64,000 nt of DNA, taken from positions 62,001 through 126,000 of the forward strand of contig NZ_JAZHFS010000008.1 in the NCBI RefSeq assembly GCF_036541405.1. The letters run 5' to 3'. This stretch comes from Clostridium_AD frigoriphilum (GTDB lineage: Bacteria; Bacillota; Clostridia; Clostridiales; Clostridiaceae). Shown piece after piece: positions 27,389 to 36,527 of this stretch (the first letter of the stretch is position 1; the number at the start of each line of letters is the position of its first letter). Both the position numbers and the translations under genes were made by a program. The notes beneath the pieces were generated by a model. That model was not told where the DNA came from, did not search any database, and worked only from the letters and a program-made list of their open reading frames with translations.

Positions 27389-28282
27389 TTATAATCTCCT
27401 ATATTCCTCTTGTTTATATCCATGTTTACCTTTAAGTGTTATATCAATATCCGAAAGTAACTTATCTTTATCAACTGGTAACGTTCCAGAAAGTGATACA
27501 TAATTTGAAGCATGATTACTTCTAAAAATACAATTAGTAACTTCTACATTTTCAAGAAATTCTCTTAACTCCTGAACTACTTCTTCCGAAGTTAATACAT
27601 GGAAGATATCATTTTGTATATCTTTATAAATAGATGTTCCGCTTTCTAACATTAAAGTCAAAAACCCAACATAATCTGGGTTTATAGCACTTATAAGTTT
27701 CGCCGACTCTATAGCATTCTCACTGATTTTTTCTCTTCCACCTATACCCGAAATCAGAGTAGTTGATAATTTTATACCGCTTTCCTTAACCTTTCTACCT
27801 GCCATAATCAAATTTTGGGCAGTTACACCTTTGTTTATACTCTTTAATATTTCATTACTTCCAGATTCAACTCCAAGATACAAAATACCAATTCCCAGAG
27901 CCTTAAGCAAACTAAGATCCTCTACTGACTTTGCTAAAATATCATTAGGCGTAGCATAAACCCCCACTCTCTCACATCCTGGAAACAACTCTTTAATCTT
28001 TAATAAAATTATTTTTAATTCACTAGTTTTAAGAACTAAAGCATCCCCATCTGCTAGAAATATTCTTTTAACCACACCATAATCTAACTTAGCCTGCTCA
28101 AGATCAGCCATAATCTCTTTTAATTCACGTACCCTAAACCTCTTATCTTTATACATCCCGCAAAAAGTACATCCATTATGTGAACACCCAATAGTAACCT
28201 GTACAATAAGACTATAAGCCTCACTAGGCGGTCTATACACTATCCCCTCATACTCCACTAAACTCATCTCCCAATCTTTCAA
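27389..28282 (-). CDS. Radical SAM protein of unknown substrate
   Basis: Elp3/YgiQ-like radical SAM fold of 297 residues. The cluster motif is CSHNGCTFC, i.e. C-x4-C-x2-C rather than the classical C-x3-C-x2-C, followed by GMYKDKRFRVR. Other family features are KRIFLADGDALVL, VYATPNDI, LYLGVESGSNEIL and STTLISGIGG. No auxiliary cluster motif was seen. The TTG start at 28282 is preceded by AGGGGG 5 nt away, directly after a leader hairpin that is duplicated about 100 nt upstream. Substrate not predicted. Confidence 0.85.
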   Translation of the reverse strand: MKDWEMSLVEYEGIVYRPPSEAYSLIVQVTIGCSHNGCTFCGMYKDKRFRVRELKEIMADLEQAKLDYGVVKRIFLADGDALVLKTSELKIILLKIKELFPGCERVGVYATPNDILAKSVEDLSLLKALGIGILYLGVESGSNEILKSINKGVTAQNLIMAGRKVKESGIKLSTTLISGIGGREKISENAIESAKLISAINPDYVGFLTLMLESGTSIYKDIQNDIFHVLTSEEVVQELREFLENVEVTNCIFRSNHASNYVSLSGTLPVDKDKLLSDIDITLKGKHGYKQEEYRRL

Positions 28283-28286
28283 ATTA

Positions 28287-28428
28287 CCCCCTATAGCCTA
28301 AAAGGCTATAGTTCTTTTAAAATATCCTGATAATTCCCTTCCATTCTCTCATACCCAAAGCATCCATTTCTTCCACAACTATCCCCATAGCCTAAAAGGC
28401 TATGGTTCTTTTGAAGCATCCTGATAAT
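28287..28428 (-). repeat. Duplicated 47-nt leader hairpin upstream of the radical SAM gene
   Basis: Two near-identical copies at 28287-28334 and 28383-28428. On the minus strand each reads ATTATCAGGAT, about 15 nt containing AAAAGAAC, then hairpin CTATAGCC-TTTTA-GGCTATAG or CATAGCC-TTTTA-GGCTATG, then GGGG. The stem changes on both sides together. In the gene-proximal copy the GGGG is the ribosome binding site. A worn third copy may lie near 28671. Not a class I recognise. Confidence 0.65.
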
Positions 28429-28472
28429 CTTGTTAATTCCAATAGTATACTAATAACATAATACTTCGGCAA

Positions 28473-28659
28473 TAAGTGTATATATTGTGTAAACAGCAAT
28501 TGAACAAACCTTAGTAATTCTTAATTTATTTTATTTATATCTGCGTAAGAAAATCGCATGTTTGAGCGAAGCGAGTTTGCGGTTTTTAGCAGATTTAAAT
28601 AAAATAAATTTTAGAATTACAAGGTGAAGCGAATGCTGTTCTAACAATATATACACTTA
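28473..28659 (-). repeat. Family B hairpin repeat, copy B2
   Basis: A 187-bp inverted repeat with ends TAAGTGTATATATTG/CAATATATACACTTA. On the minus strand the apex is stem AAAACCGCA/TGCGATTTT (one A-C mismatch in DNA of this strand, G-T on the other) around loop AACTCGCTTCGCTCAAACA. It lies 46 nt past the HD-protein stop, in that gene's sense orientation. Confidence 0.75.
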
Positions 28660-28705
28660 TGGTAGAAGGCACCATATCCTAGGAAGCTATAGAAACTTAT
28701 GTAGA

Positions 28706-29335
28706 TTACTTAGAAGACAACAACTGCGCTTCACACTTTTTAATGAAAGATTTGATGTTCTCTTTTTCCTCGGAGATTTTAGTGTCATTCATCTCACCTC
28801 TGCCAAGTCTATCACACTCCGATAACAAAGCAATTTCTTTAATAGATATATCTGCAGCCATTTCTTTAATATTTCCAAATGGTAAGTTTTTTGTTACAAA
28901 AAGAGTTTGCATATGCCATCTAACTAAAGCTGTCACCTGATTAATTAGTGCTTCATTATTTGTAAGTGCACAAAGGAACTCTCTGCTAAGATTCGCACCA
29001 ACTTTATCATGATCATATGATGTTATCTTTCCTTTTTTAACTTTTGTAGTAGGTGCTTTCCCTAAATCATGTAATAAAGCAGCCCACATAAAAGCAATAG
29101 GATTCTCACTAATTTCTTTTCTCTTTGCAGCATTATCTATAACTAACATTGTATGTTTCCATACATTTCCTTCAGGATGGTGAACTGGTGATTGTGGAGT
29201 CTCAATCAGATTTCTCAATAATGTATACGGATATAGTGTGTAAATATCTTTATTATTTATAATTTCATCAAAATATAAAGACGGATTTTTATCCTCCATT
29301 AGATGTTTTTGAAATTCTTCAAACATTTTAACCAT
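28706..29335 (-). CDS. HD-domain phosphohydrolase, related to the HD part of CCA nucleotidyltransferases
   Basis: 209-residue metal-dependent phosphohydrolase. The HD pattern is HHPEGNVWKHTMLVIDNAA, then LLHDLGKAPTT, then SYDHDKVGANLSREF, giving H...HD...D ligands. The spacing after NVWKHT resembles the HD domain of tRNA CCA-adding enzymes, one of which lies at 30101. Substrate unknown; 2',3'-cyclic phosphate or nucleotide hydrolysis is plausible. AAAGGA precedes the ATG. Family B repeat B2 lies downstream. Confidence 0.82.
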   Translation of the reverse strand: MVKMFEEFQKHLMEDKNPSLYFDEIINNKDIYTLYPYTLLRNLIETPQSPVHHPEGNVWKHTMLVIDNAAKRKEISENPIAFMWAALLHDLGKAPTTKVKKGKITSYDHDKVGANLSREFLCALTNNEALINQVTALVRWHMQTLFVTKNLPFGNIKEMAADISIKEIALLSECDRLGRGEMNDTKISEEKENIKSFIKKCEAQLLSSK

Positions 29336-29389
29336 ACACTAATTCCTTTCTGTTTATTATTTTATTTCATAATTTTTTATTGTTATAAC

Positions 29390-29456
29390 AAAAGAGCAAG
29401 TTATCTTATCTAAACTATATACTATTTTAGTTTAGATAACAAACGCTTGCTCTTTT
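29390..29456 (-). terminator. Two-level hairpin terminator after the 58-residue ORF
   Basis: Outer arms aaaagagcaag/cttgctctttt enclose inner arms ttatctaaacta/tagtttagataa, with A/T runs on both flanks. It can serve the minus-strand small gene just upstream. Confidence 0.8.
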
Positions 29457-29476
29457 TATTAATATCACTTTATTAG

Positions 29477-29653
29477 TTATTCTGACTTGTTTCCGCCATA
29501 CTCACTTTTATTAGTTGTAAAAACACTATCATTGTATGCACTTTCCTCAATGGATTGAATAATTTGATTTTTAGAATGCGGATTTTTGGATTTTGTGTCT
29601 TTGTTAATATAATTACGGGAATTATCCTTACTAACTTGTTCACGACTCTTCAT
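29477..29653 (-). CDS. Small hydrophilic protein, 58 residues, unknown function
   Basis: Starts MKSREQVSKDNSRNYINKDT and ends KSEYGGNKSE. Very rich in Ser, Asn and Lys, with one helix-like stretch NQIIQSIEESAYNDSVF. An ideal AGGAGG lies 6 nt before the ATG, and a two-level terminator follows. The composition resembles small spore or stress proteins of Firmicutes, but I cannot place it in a named family. It lies between the HD gene and a DUF1292 gene, all on the minus strand. Confidence 0.72.
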   Translation of the reverse strand: MKSREQVSKDNSRNYINKDTKSKNPHSKNQIIQSIEESAYNDSVFTTNKSEYGGNKSE

Positions 29654-29721
29654 ACAGAACCTCCTAATTACTTATTATTATAGATTTAAAAAACACAAAT
29701 CATCCCTTATATACTGCGATA

Positions 29722-29952
29722 TTAATGCTCGCTATACTTCTTTAATACTTTTTTAAACTCATCACCCTGACCTATTGATTTATATTCTACTTCGCCATTA
29801 ACTACAACTGACTTATAAGCATATGCCTCATCTGAATCTTTAGGTCCAACTATTACATAATCAGTTCCATCCATTTTAATAGCATCAATTAGTTCTAAAT
29901 CAACTTTTTCTCCATTTTCATTTAGCACAGTAATTATTTCATTAGTTTTCAT
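29722..29952 (-). CDS. DUF1292 protein, second paralogue
   Basis: 76 residues, MKTNEIITVLNENGEKVDLE then YVIVGPKDSDEAYAYKSVVV and EFKKVLKKYSE. Same fold family as the 26017-26259 protein, about half identical by eye. Start at the ATG at 29952 because GAGAAGG lies 7 nt upstream. Two paralogues within 4 kb suggest an old duplication with separate functions or levels. Function unknown. Confidence 0.86.
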   Translation of the reverse strand: MKTNEIITVLNENGEKVDLELIDAIKMDGTDYVIVGPKDSDEAYAYKSVVVNGEVEYKSIGQGDEFKKVLKKYSEH

Positions 29953-30045
29953 AAACAAACCTTCTCTCATGTAATTAAACATTTATTTCTACGTGCAATC
30001 TTATTTTGTTCCTAATTTAATGTTTTATACCATCTATTTTTGCGC

Positions 30046-30096
30046 AAAAAAGTATATATTACTCGTATTGCAATACGCGTAATATATACTTTTTTC
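30046..30096. terminator. Short family B palindrome (B4) acting as terminator of cca
   Basis: Palindrome aaaaaagtatatattac... meeting at TTGCAA, with arms ATTACTCG/CGCGTAAT (one mismatch) and T6 on the far side. It ends 5 nt after the cca stop. The ends are those of full family B elements, so it reads as a B element lacking the interior. Confidence 0.75.
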
Positions 30097-30100
30097 ATTT

Positions 30101-31435
30101 TTATTTTATATACTTATCATAAATTATAGATAAAAGTTTATCTTTAGTATTAAGCTCCGAATTTTCTAATACTATGTTTAAAAGAAATTTTAGCATAACA
30201 CCTATTTGAGTTCCTGGCTTAATAGAAAATTCACTCATTAAATCTTTACCGTTTACTGCTAGTTCTTTTATAGATAATGGAGCCTTAGATTCTATTATAG
30301 CTATAGTTTGTTTCTCCACTTCATTAATTTCATCTAATCTAATTTGAGGAAACCGCGACCCTAAAGCATCTGCTCTTTGAAGCGTAAAGAGGTCAAATAC
30401 TATTTTAGTGCTAACTCTATTAATAAGACGTTTTACAGAAATCTCTGTTGGCTTTGTAAGTACATTCATATGCTCTTTCACTAAAATTTCAATTTCAGTT
30501 ATACTCTCATTATCAAATTTAAATCTTCTAAGTATTTGACCTGCTATTTTAACTCCCTTTCTATCATGGTCATAAAAATGTCCTATCCCACTCACATCAA
30601 TAGTAAAGCAATCTGGTTTAGCGATATCATGAAGTAATCCTGCCATTCTTATGTTAAGAACTGGTGGGCATTTTTCTACAACTACTAATATGTGTGAAAA
30701 TATATCTTTGTCATGGTGAGGATTTCGCTGATTAAATCCTACTGTTAATTGAAGTTCTGGCAATATAATCTGCAATAATTTAGTTTCTTCAAGTAATTTA
30801 AAAGCTTTTGTAGTGTTATTAGATACTAACATTTTACATAGTTCATCTCTAATTCTTTCAGTACTTACATTTGATATAAGGTTACAATTCATTTTTATAG
30901 CAATCATGGTTTTTTCTTCTATATCAAAATCTAGTGAAGCTGCAAAACGAATAGCCCTAAGCATTCTTAGAGCATCTTCCTTAAATCTTTTATTAGGTTC
31001 TCCTACAGCTCTAATTATTTTGTTTTTCAAATCGGAAATACCGTCAAAACAATCTATAAGACCATCTTTCTCGTTGAACGCTAAAGCATTTATAGTAAAA
31101 TCACGCCTTGCTAAATCTTCTTCTAAATTTGAAACAAAAGTAACACCACTCGGTCTTCTATTATCTAGATATTCACCATCTATTCTGTAAGTTGTAACCT
31201 CGTAGCCCTCTCCATTTACCATAACAGTAATAGTCCCATGTTTTAATCCCGTCGGAACAGTCTTATCAAAAATTTTAATTATCTCTTCTGGCAGGGCATT
31301 AGTAGTTATATCATAATCCTTAGGAACAGCTTTTCCGATTGTAGCATCACGTACACTACCCCCCACTATATAAGATTCATATCCATTATTTTTTAAAGTA
31401 TCCAAAATTATTTTTACATCATTTGGTATAAACAT
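30101..31435 (-). CDS. cca: CCA tRNA nucleotidyltransferase (class II, with HD domain)
   Basis: Adds or repairs the 3'-CCA of tRNAs. The nucleotidyltransferase head has YIVGGSVRDATIG and the catalytic KDYDITTNA, followed by EEIIKIFDKTVPTGLKHGTI. The RNA-binding neck has RRPSGVTFVSNLEEDLARRDFTINALAF and RRAIRFAA-type LRAIRFAASLDFDIEE. A C-terminal HD domain is visible (HHDKDIFSHILVVVEKC, LLHDIAKPDCF, HDRKGVKIAGQIL). Start set at the ATG at 31435 since TTGGAGGACTT lies before it. 444 residues. A poly(A) polymerase role cannot be excluded from sequence. Confidence 0.9.
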   Translation of the reverse strand: MFIPNDVKIILDTLKNNGYESYIVGGSVRDATIGKAVPKDYDITTNALPEEIIKIFDKTVPTGLKHGTITVMVNGEGYEVTTYRIDGEYLDNRRPSGVTFVSNLEEDLARRDFTINALAFNEKDGLIDCFDGISDLKNKIIRAVGEPNKRFKEDALRMLRAIRFAASLDFDIEEKTMIAIKMNCNLISNVSTERIRDELCKMLVSNNTTKAFKLLEETKLLQIILPELQLTVGFNQRNPHHDKDIFSHILVVVEKCPPVLNIRMAGLLHDIAKPDCFTIDVSGIGHFYDHDRKGVKIAGQILRRFKFDNESITEIEILVKEHMNVLTKPTEISVKRLINRVSTKIVFDLFTLQRADALGSRFPQIRLDEINEVEKQTIAIIESKAPLSIKELAVNGKDLMSEFSIKPGTQIGVMLKFLLNIVLENSELNTKDKLLSIIYDKYIK

Positions 31436-31473
31436 AAGTCCTCCAATATTATTTCCCATTTATTTATTACAAT

Positions 31474-32343
31474 TTAAATATACATTGCTATTGGTATAAT
31501 CTCAATTACAGGTCCATCAATTACTAGATTGTTTGAATCATAATCGTTAATTAAAGTTGTATCTTTTAGAAACCTGTTTTTAAATTCTTTAAAATACTCC
31601 TCATTTAAATAATCAAAATAAGTTCCACTAAGCAAATCATTGTTATTTATTTCAGTTTTATTTTTATTTGGAATTCTTACCACCTTACCAAGAACAGTAA
31701 TTTTCGCACCTTCAATATAATCTAAATTATCTGCCATATGTTTTATCTCCAGGGGCACTATAACCTTTGTATTACTATCACCAATATTACTACTAATAAA
31801 CTTTATACATTTTTCAGTTTTGCAGACTTCCATATCATCTTTTAGAATTTTTAAGACTTGCCTTTTAACTTTATGTTCTTGACTTTCATCACCATTTTCT
31901 AGTGGCTCCGGTGAAAATGCTAACTGCATTTCCATAACTCTAATTATATCTTCTATATATTCTAATACTGGATTTTTATATAATTCGCAAGTGAACTGAA
32001 CAAAATCAAATTCCTTAATATTTGCCACATCGCTCCCACTCGTGATGACCTTTAACATATTTTGCTCATTTAACATATTCTTTAATCTTGACAAAATCGT
32101 TATTACAATTGAAACTCTTTCTTCAATTTTCTGAGATGTAAATTCATTTAAAAATTGAACATTTAAGTCACCTTCCATTATTTTACCACAGGTAGCTTCA
32201 TATAATGGTGTATTTGTACTAATCGTTAATAGCTTCCTTGTACTTTCACTTTTTATTTCAGCAAATTCCTCAATTACAACTGTATATAAATTATTTATCA
32301 TATCTCCATTAGTATATAAAGGTATTAGTGCTCTGTTATCCAT
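31474..32343 (-). CDS. Uncharacterised cytoplasmic protein (possibly DUF6414-like)
   Basis: 289 residues beginning MDNRALIPLYTNGDMINNLY. No signal peptide, membrane helix or catalytic motif seen. The N-terminal ALIPLYTN... and a central KMENQ-type helical region followed by a beta-rich GAKITVLGKVVRIPN recall DUF6414 proteins, which are poorly characterised, but I am not certain. GGGGG 8 nt before the ATG. It is 14 nt upstream of the cca frame and in the same direction, so co-transcription with cca is likely. Confidence 0.65.
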   Translation of the reverse strand: MDNRALIPLYTNGDMINNLYTVVIEEFAEIKSESTRKLLTISTNTPLYEATCGKIMEGDLNVQFLNEFTSQKIEERVSIVITILSRLKNMLNEQNMLKVITSGSDVANIKEFDFVQFTCELYKNPVLEYIEDIIRVMEMQLAFSPEPLENGDESQEHKVKRQVLKILKDDMEVCKTEKCIKFISSNIGDSNTKVIVPLEIKHMADNLDYIEGAKITVLGKVVRIPNKNKTEINNNDLLSGTYFDYLNEEYFKEFKNRFLKDTTLINDYDSNNLVIDGPVIEIIPIAMYI

Positions 32344-32490
32344 ATTTTCATACCCCCATAAGTCATTGTTTTCAACACTGCAAAACTTTCAGTAATGCAC
32401 TATAAAACAATACTCATAACTATTTTATATTACTTTTTACAATTTAGAACAATAACTTGTAATGGGATTCTTTATTTACAACTAAGTATA

Positions 32491-33696
32491 CTATTTTTTC
32501 TTTAGTAATATTGATTTCATAACTGCAGTTTCGCCATATTTATTGCGCAAACTATCTATAGTTTTATCTATAACTCTTTTCTTTTCATCATTAGTATTAT
32601 CAAGATCAAAAATTGATATTTGTTTAAAATTATCATCACATAAATTATTAAGAGAAACCCCCAGTAATCTTATGGGCTCACCTTTCCATAATTCATCAAA
32701 AAGAGTCCTTACTGTTTTTAGTATCTCCTGAGTTACATCCGTAGAGCTTTTTAAAGTAGTACTACGTGAATAATCAATGAATTCATTATTTCTTATAGTT
32801 ACTGAAATAGAATAACAACACTTTTTTATATTTCTTAATCTACTAGCCGTGTGTTCAACTAATTCTAGCAATACTATATATGCTTCATTTTTATTTTTAA
32901 TATCATTTGCCAGGGTTGTTGAATTATTTATTCCTTTTAACTCCTGCTTATTTGATCTTACCTCTCTATTATCTATGCCATTGGCATACTCCCACATCAT
33001 TCTACCACTACTTTTAAAATGGTATTTCAAAAATTGAACATCGTACTTCGCTAAATCTCCTATAGTAAATATATTTAAATTATTAAGCCTTGGAACACTT
33101 CTACGCCCAACCATAAAAAGCTCTCCAACTGGAAGATGCCACAATTTTTTTTCTACTTCATTTTTATAAAGCGTATGCACTTTATCCGGTTTTTCAAAAT
33201 CAGATGCCATTTTTGCTAGTAGCTTAACATCTGACATACCTATATTCACTGTAAACCCTAACTCTTTTTTTATCCTATCTTTAATATCATATGCAAGTCT
33301 TAGTGCTGCTTCTTTAGACGTATTATAACTTGTTACATCTAAATAACACTCATCTATAGAAAATTTCTCAATAAGTGGTGTATAGTCACCAAATATTTTT
33401 CTCATAGCCTTACTACAGCTTTCATATAACATAAAGTCAGGTGATACAACTACAAGGTTTATACATTTCTTTCTTGCAGTAAATAAGCTCTCCCCCGTTA
33501 CTATTCCACTCCTTTTAGCTATCATAGATTTTGCAAGAACTACCCCCCTTCGCGACTGTTCATCTCCACCTATTACAGCAGCGATATCCCTCAGGTCTAT
33601 CTTTCCTCCTTGCTTTAACTTATCTGTAGCACTCCAAGAAAGAAATGCCGAATTAACATCTATATGAAATATAAGTTTTTCGTTAAATTTAGTCAT
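32491..33696 (-). CDS. dinB: DNA polymerase IV (Y-family translesion polymerase)
   Basis: Error-prone polymerase for lesion bypass. Family motifs are HIDVNSAFLSWSA near the N-terminus with the first metal Asp, and KFSIDECYLDVT with the catalytic Asp-Glu. Others are TVNIGMSDVKLLAKMASDFEKPD, LPVGELFMVGRRS in the thumb and a little-finger domain with YSISVTIRNNEFIDYSRSTT. At 401 residues it is full length, but the C-terminal beta-clamp peptide is not obvious. SOS boxes were not recognised upstream. AAGGGTGAG precedes the ATG. Confidence 0.92.
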   Translation of the reverse strand: MTKFNEKLIFHIDVNSAFLSWSATDKLKQGGKIDLRDIAAVIGGDEQSRRGVVLAKSMIAKRSGIVTGESLFTARKKCINLVVVSPDFMLYESCSKAMRKIFGDYTPLIEKFSIDECYLDVTSYNTSKEAALRLAYDIKDRIKKELGFTVNIGMSDVKLLAKMASDFEKPDKVHTLYKNEVEKKLWHLPVGELFMVGRRSVPRLNNLNIFTIGDLAKYDVQFLKYHFKSSGRMMWEYANGIDNREVRSNKQELKGINNSTTLANDIKNKNEAYIVLLELVEHTASRLRNIKKCCYSISVTIRNNEFIDYSRSTTLKSSTDVTQEILKTVRTLFDELWKGEPIRLLGVSLNNLCDDNFKQISIFDLDNTNDEKKRVIDKTIDSLRNKYGETAVMKSILLKKK

Positions 33697-33756
33697 ATAA
33701 TCTCACCCTTTTTATAAAACTTCTATAAGAGATATTATATATATTTTTCATATAAA

Positions 33757-33792
33757 AAAGCAACCTATCCTTAATAAAGAATAGGTTGCTTT
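33757..33792 (-). terminator. Terminator of ptsI
   Basis: Arms aaagcaacctat/ataggttgcttt with a short internal mismatch, followed on the minus strand by TTTTTATA, 22 nt past the ptsI stop. Confidence 0.85.
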
Positions 33793-33813
33793 AGAATAAT
33801 TAGTTAATATATC

Positions 33814-35523
33814 TTATGCTTTTATATTAGCCTTTATATAATCCTTTATTTCATCTGCATCACCAAATGTAAGTACTGGTTCTGATAGTTTTTCACATTC
33901 TTTAAAGCTAGAATTTGTAATAGTTTTACGTGCTCTTAATATTGAAGCTGCACTCATACTAAATTCATCTAGTCCAAATCCAAGAAGTACAGGAATAAGA
34001 TTTGCGTCTCCTGCCATCTCACCACACATATTTACCGTTATTCCGGCTTTATGTCCATTATCTATTACTATTTTAATAAGTCTTAAAACAGCTGGATGAT
34101 AAAAATCATATAAATATGATATTTTCTCGTTCATTCTATCTACTGCCAAAGTATATTGAATCAAATCATTAGTACCAATGCTGAAGAAATCTACTTCTTT
34201 AGCTAATACATCTGATATTATTGCAGCAGATGGTATTTCTATCATGATACCAACTTCAATCTTCTCATCAAAAGTTACTCCCTCAGACTTAAGCTCTTTT
34301 GTGCACTCCTCAAGTAATTTCTTAGCTGCTCTAAGCTCTTGAATATTACATATCATAGGGAACATGATTTTAAGCTTACCGAAGGCAGATGCTCTTACTA
34401 AAGCTCTTAATTGAGTTTTAAATATATCTGTTCTATCAAGGCAAAGTCTTATAGCTCTATATCCTAAGAATGGATTCATTTCCTCGTCCATAGGTAAGTA
34501 ATCTAATTTTTTATCCCCACCTATATCTAATGTTCTTATAATAACAGGTTTTCCATTCATCTTTTCAAGAACTGATTTATATTCTACAAATTGTTCTTCT
34601 TCAGTTGGTAGAGCATCGTTTGCCATATATAAAAACTCAGTTCTAAATAATCCTATAGCTTCTGCTCCATTTTTAAGAACAGCTCCTAAATCTGCTGCTG
34701 ACCCTATATTTGCAGCTATTTCAACTTTTTTGCCATCAGTTGTTATAGATGACATTGTCGCATATTTAAGTAATTGATGTTTAGATTCAATAAATTCTTC
34801 TCTTTTGATTTTATATTCATTCAAAGTTTTCTCGTCTGGTTTAATAATAACTAAACCTTCTTCTCCGTCTACGATAATTAAATCACCATCTTTAATTTGA
34901 TGTATATCACTACCTGCACCCACAACTGCTGGTAATTCTAAAGAACGTGCAATAATAGATGTATGAGCAGTTCTTCCTCCTATTTCAGTTACAAAAGCTA
35001 AAACCTTTTCTTTATCAATCTGCGCCGTATCTGATGGAGTAAGGTCTCTTGCAACTAATATACATTCATCTTGAATGTCTGCAATAGACGCAACTTTTAT
35101 TCCCATTAATATATTCATCACTCTTTTACTTACATCCCTAATATCTACTGCTCTTTCTTTCATATATTCATTATCCATATTTTCAAAAACAGCAGCTGTT
35201 TCTGTAGATACGGTTTGTAGTGAGTATTCAGCACTTACCATCTCATCATCAATTTTCTTTTGAATAGCACCTATAAATTCTGGATCTTCAAGCATACATA
35301 AATGTGCTTCGAATATTTCTGCTTTTTCATTTCCTAATTTTTCTTTTACACCTTCAACCATTTTTTCAAGCTCTGAAATTGCTTCTTTCAATGCATTATC
35401 AAACCTAGCGACCTCTCCCTTTGAATCGGAAACCTTGCTTTTCTTTACTTCGACTACTTCATCGCTAATAACTAATGCTTTTCCTATAGCTATTCCAAAT
35501 GATACACCTACTGCTTTTAACAT
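33814..35523 (-). CDS. ptsI: Phosphoenolpyruvate-protein phosphotransferase, PTS Enzyme I
   Basis: Takes phosphate from PEP and passes it to HPr, the first step of sugar PTS uptake. The active-site His is in GGRTAHTSIIARSLELPAVVG near residue 188. The PEP-binding barrel shows GLFRTEFLYM, IIRTLDIGGDKKLDY, NPFLGYRAIRLCL, MFPMICNIQELR, GIMIEIPSAA, FSIGTNDLIQYTLAVDR and the C-terminal MCGEMAGD. 569 residues, standard. ptsH lies 54 nt upstream in the same direction. TGGAGGG precedes the ATG. Confidence 0.97.
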   Translation of the reverse strand: MLKAVGVSFGIAIGKALVISDEVVEVKKSKVSDSKGEVARFDNALKEAISELEKMVEGVKEKLGNEKAEIFEAHLCMLEDPEFIGAIQKKIDDEMVSAEYSLQTVSTETAAVFENMDNEYMKERAVDIRDVSKRVMNILMGIKVASIADIQDECILVARDLTPSDTAQIDKEKVLAFVTEIGGRTAHTSIIARSLELPAVVGAGSDIHQIKDGDLIIVDGEEGLVIIKPDEKTLNEYKIKREEFIESKHQLLKYATMSSITTDGKKVEIAANIGSAADLGAVLKNGAEAIGLFRTEFLYMANDALPTEEEQFVEYKSVLEKMNGKPVIIRTLDIGGDKKLDYLPMDEEMNPFLGYRAIRLCLDRTDIFKTQLRALVRASAFGKLKIMFPMICNIQELRAAKKLLEECTKELKSEGVTFDEKIEVGIMIEIPSAAIISDVLAKEVDFFSIGTNDLIQYTLAVDRMNEKISYLYDFYHPAVLRLIKIVIDNGHKAGITVNMCGEMAGDANLIPVLLGFGLDEFSMSAASILRARKTITNSSFKECEKLSEPVLTFGDADEIKDYIKANIKA

Positions 35524-35577
35524 AATTTTACCCTCCAGTTATTCCTGTTTTATAATTTCAATTATAATTTTTTTCTA

Positions 35578-35841
35578 CTAATTTGTAAGCCCTTGCTCGA
35601 TAAGTTTCACCATAGCAACTGCAGCAGCTTCTTCATCCGCCCCACTTGCTTTTATTATAACTTCATCATCTTTAGCGGCTGCCATACACATTATAGCTAC
35701 TATACTTTTTGCATTATACTCATTACCATCTTTTACTATAAGAACTTCTGATTTAAATTTTGAAGCCTCTTTAACTACTGATAATGCTGGTCTTGCATGT
35801 ATTCCAGTTTCATTTTTTACCGTCGCCTTCTTTTCTATCAT
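35578..35841 (-). CDS. ptsH: Phosphocarrier protein HPr
   Basis: Small PTS phosphocarrier, 87 residues. Catalytic His15 is in TGIHARPA, and the regulatory Ser46 is in YNAKSIVAIM, so HPr kinase control is likely retained. The usual NAKSIMGVMSL is replaced by NAKSIVAIMCMAA. First gene of the ptsH-ptsI unit, AAAGGTGG before the ATG. This order (ptsH then ptsI) is standard in Firmicutes, although many clostridia separate them. Confidence 0.95.
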   Translation of the reverse strand: MIEKKATVKNETGIHARPALSVVKEASKFKSEVLIVKDGNEYNAKSIVAIMCMAAAKDDEVIIKASGADEEAAAVAMVKLIEQGLTN

Positions 35842-36488
35842 AATGTAACCACCTTTAACTTTTTAATTTTATTATCATAATTTCATTGTTTTTATCTACA
35901 TTTCCTAAAGCAAATTCTACAGATTCCACTTCTGCATTTTCAGTAATGATTAAAACACATAAACTACTCTCAGCTTTTGCTTTAATTAATTTCTAACATT
36001 TTAGAATTGCCTTTCTATAAGATAAGTAACAATTATTAATAAATCATTTAAATATTAGTTTGCTCATTGCTACATATTTTAAATACATTTATTATAATCT
36101 ATTAAAGTAACCAAATCTACAAAAATAGCTTAATAACTCTCTTTTTTTATATTTTTAAAATAAAAGACATAAACTAATAAGATGCCTTATTAGCATTTTA
36201 TTTGGTTCATGCCTGATCTAATCAGCAACATACCTAATAATATAAGGATCAAAAGTTTATATGGAGATAATTAAAACCGATTTCAAGTTTTATCTAACCA
36301 TTTATATATTTTAAAATATATTCTACAATTATTCAATAGTTTTTTTAAATATTACTAAAGTTCAGCATATTAGCACTTAATTTGTAATATTTTGTTTGAT
36401 AAAAATTAACTTTTAAAACTCTTGTATACATTATAACATTACTATATATAATATTGTAAAAATATTAAGAAACTTCTCTAAATAAATA
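35842..36488. other. AT-rich intergenic region upstream of ptsH
   Basis: About 650 bases between ptsH and the hcp terminator. It must contain the ptsH promoter. I found no convincing small ORF, riboswitch or strong hairpin here. The stretch ttctaacattttagaa near 35992 is a minor inverted repeat. Confidence 0.45.
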
Positions 36489-36518
36489 CAAACACCCTAA
36501 AACACTTTAGGATGTTTG
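36489..36518 (-). terminator. Terminator of hcp
   Basis: Arms caaacaccctaaa and tttaggatgtttg pair with one C-A/G-T position around a 4-nt loop. On the minus strand TATTTATTTAG follows. Confidence 0.75.
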
Positions 36519-36527
36519 CTTAAATCT

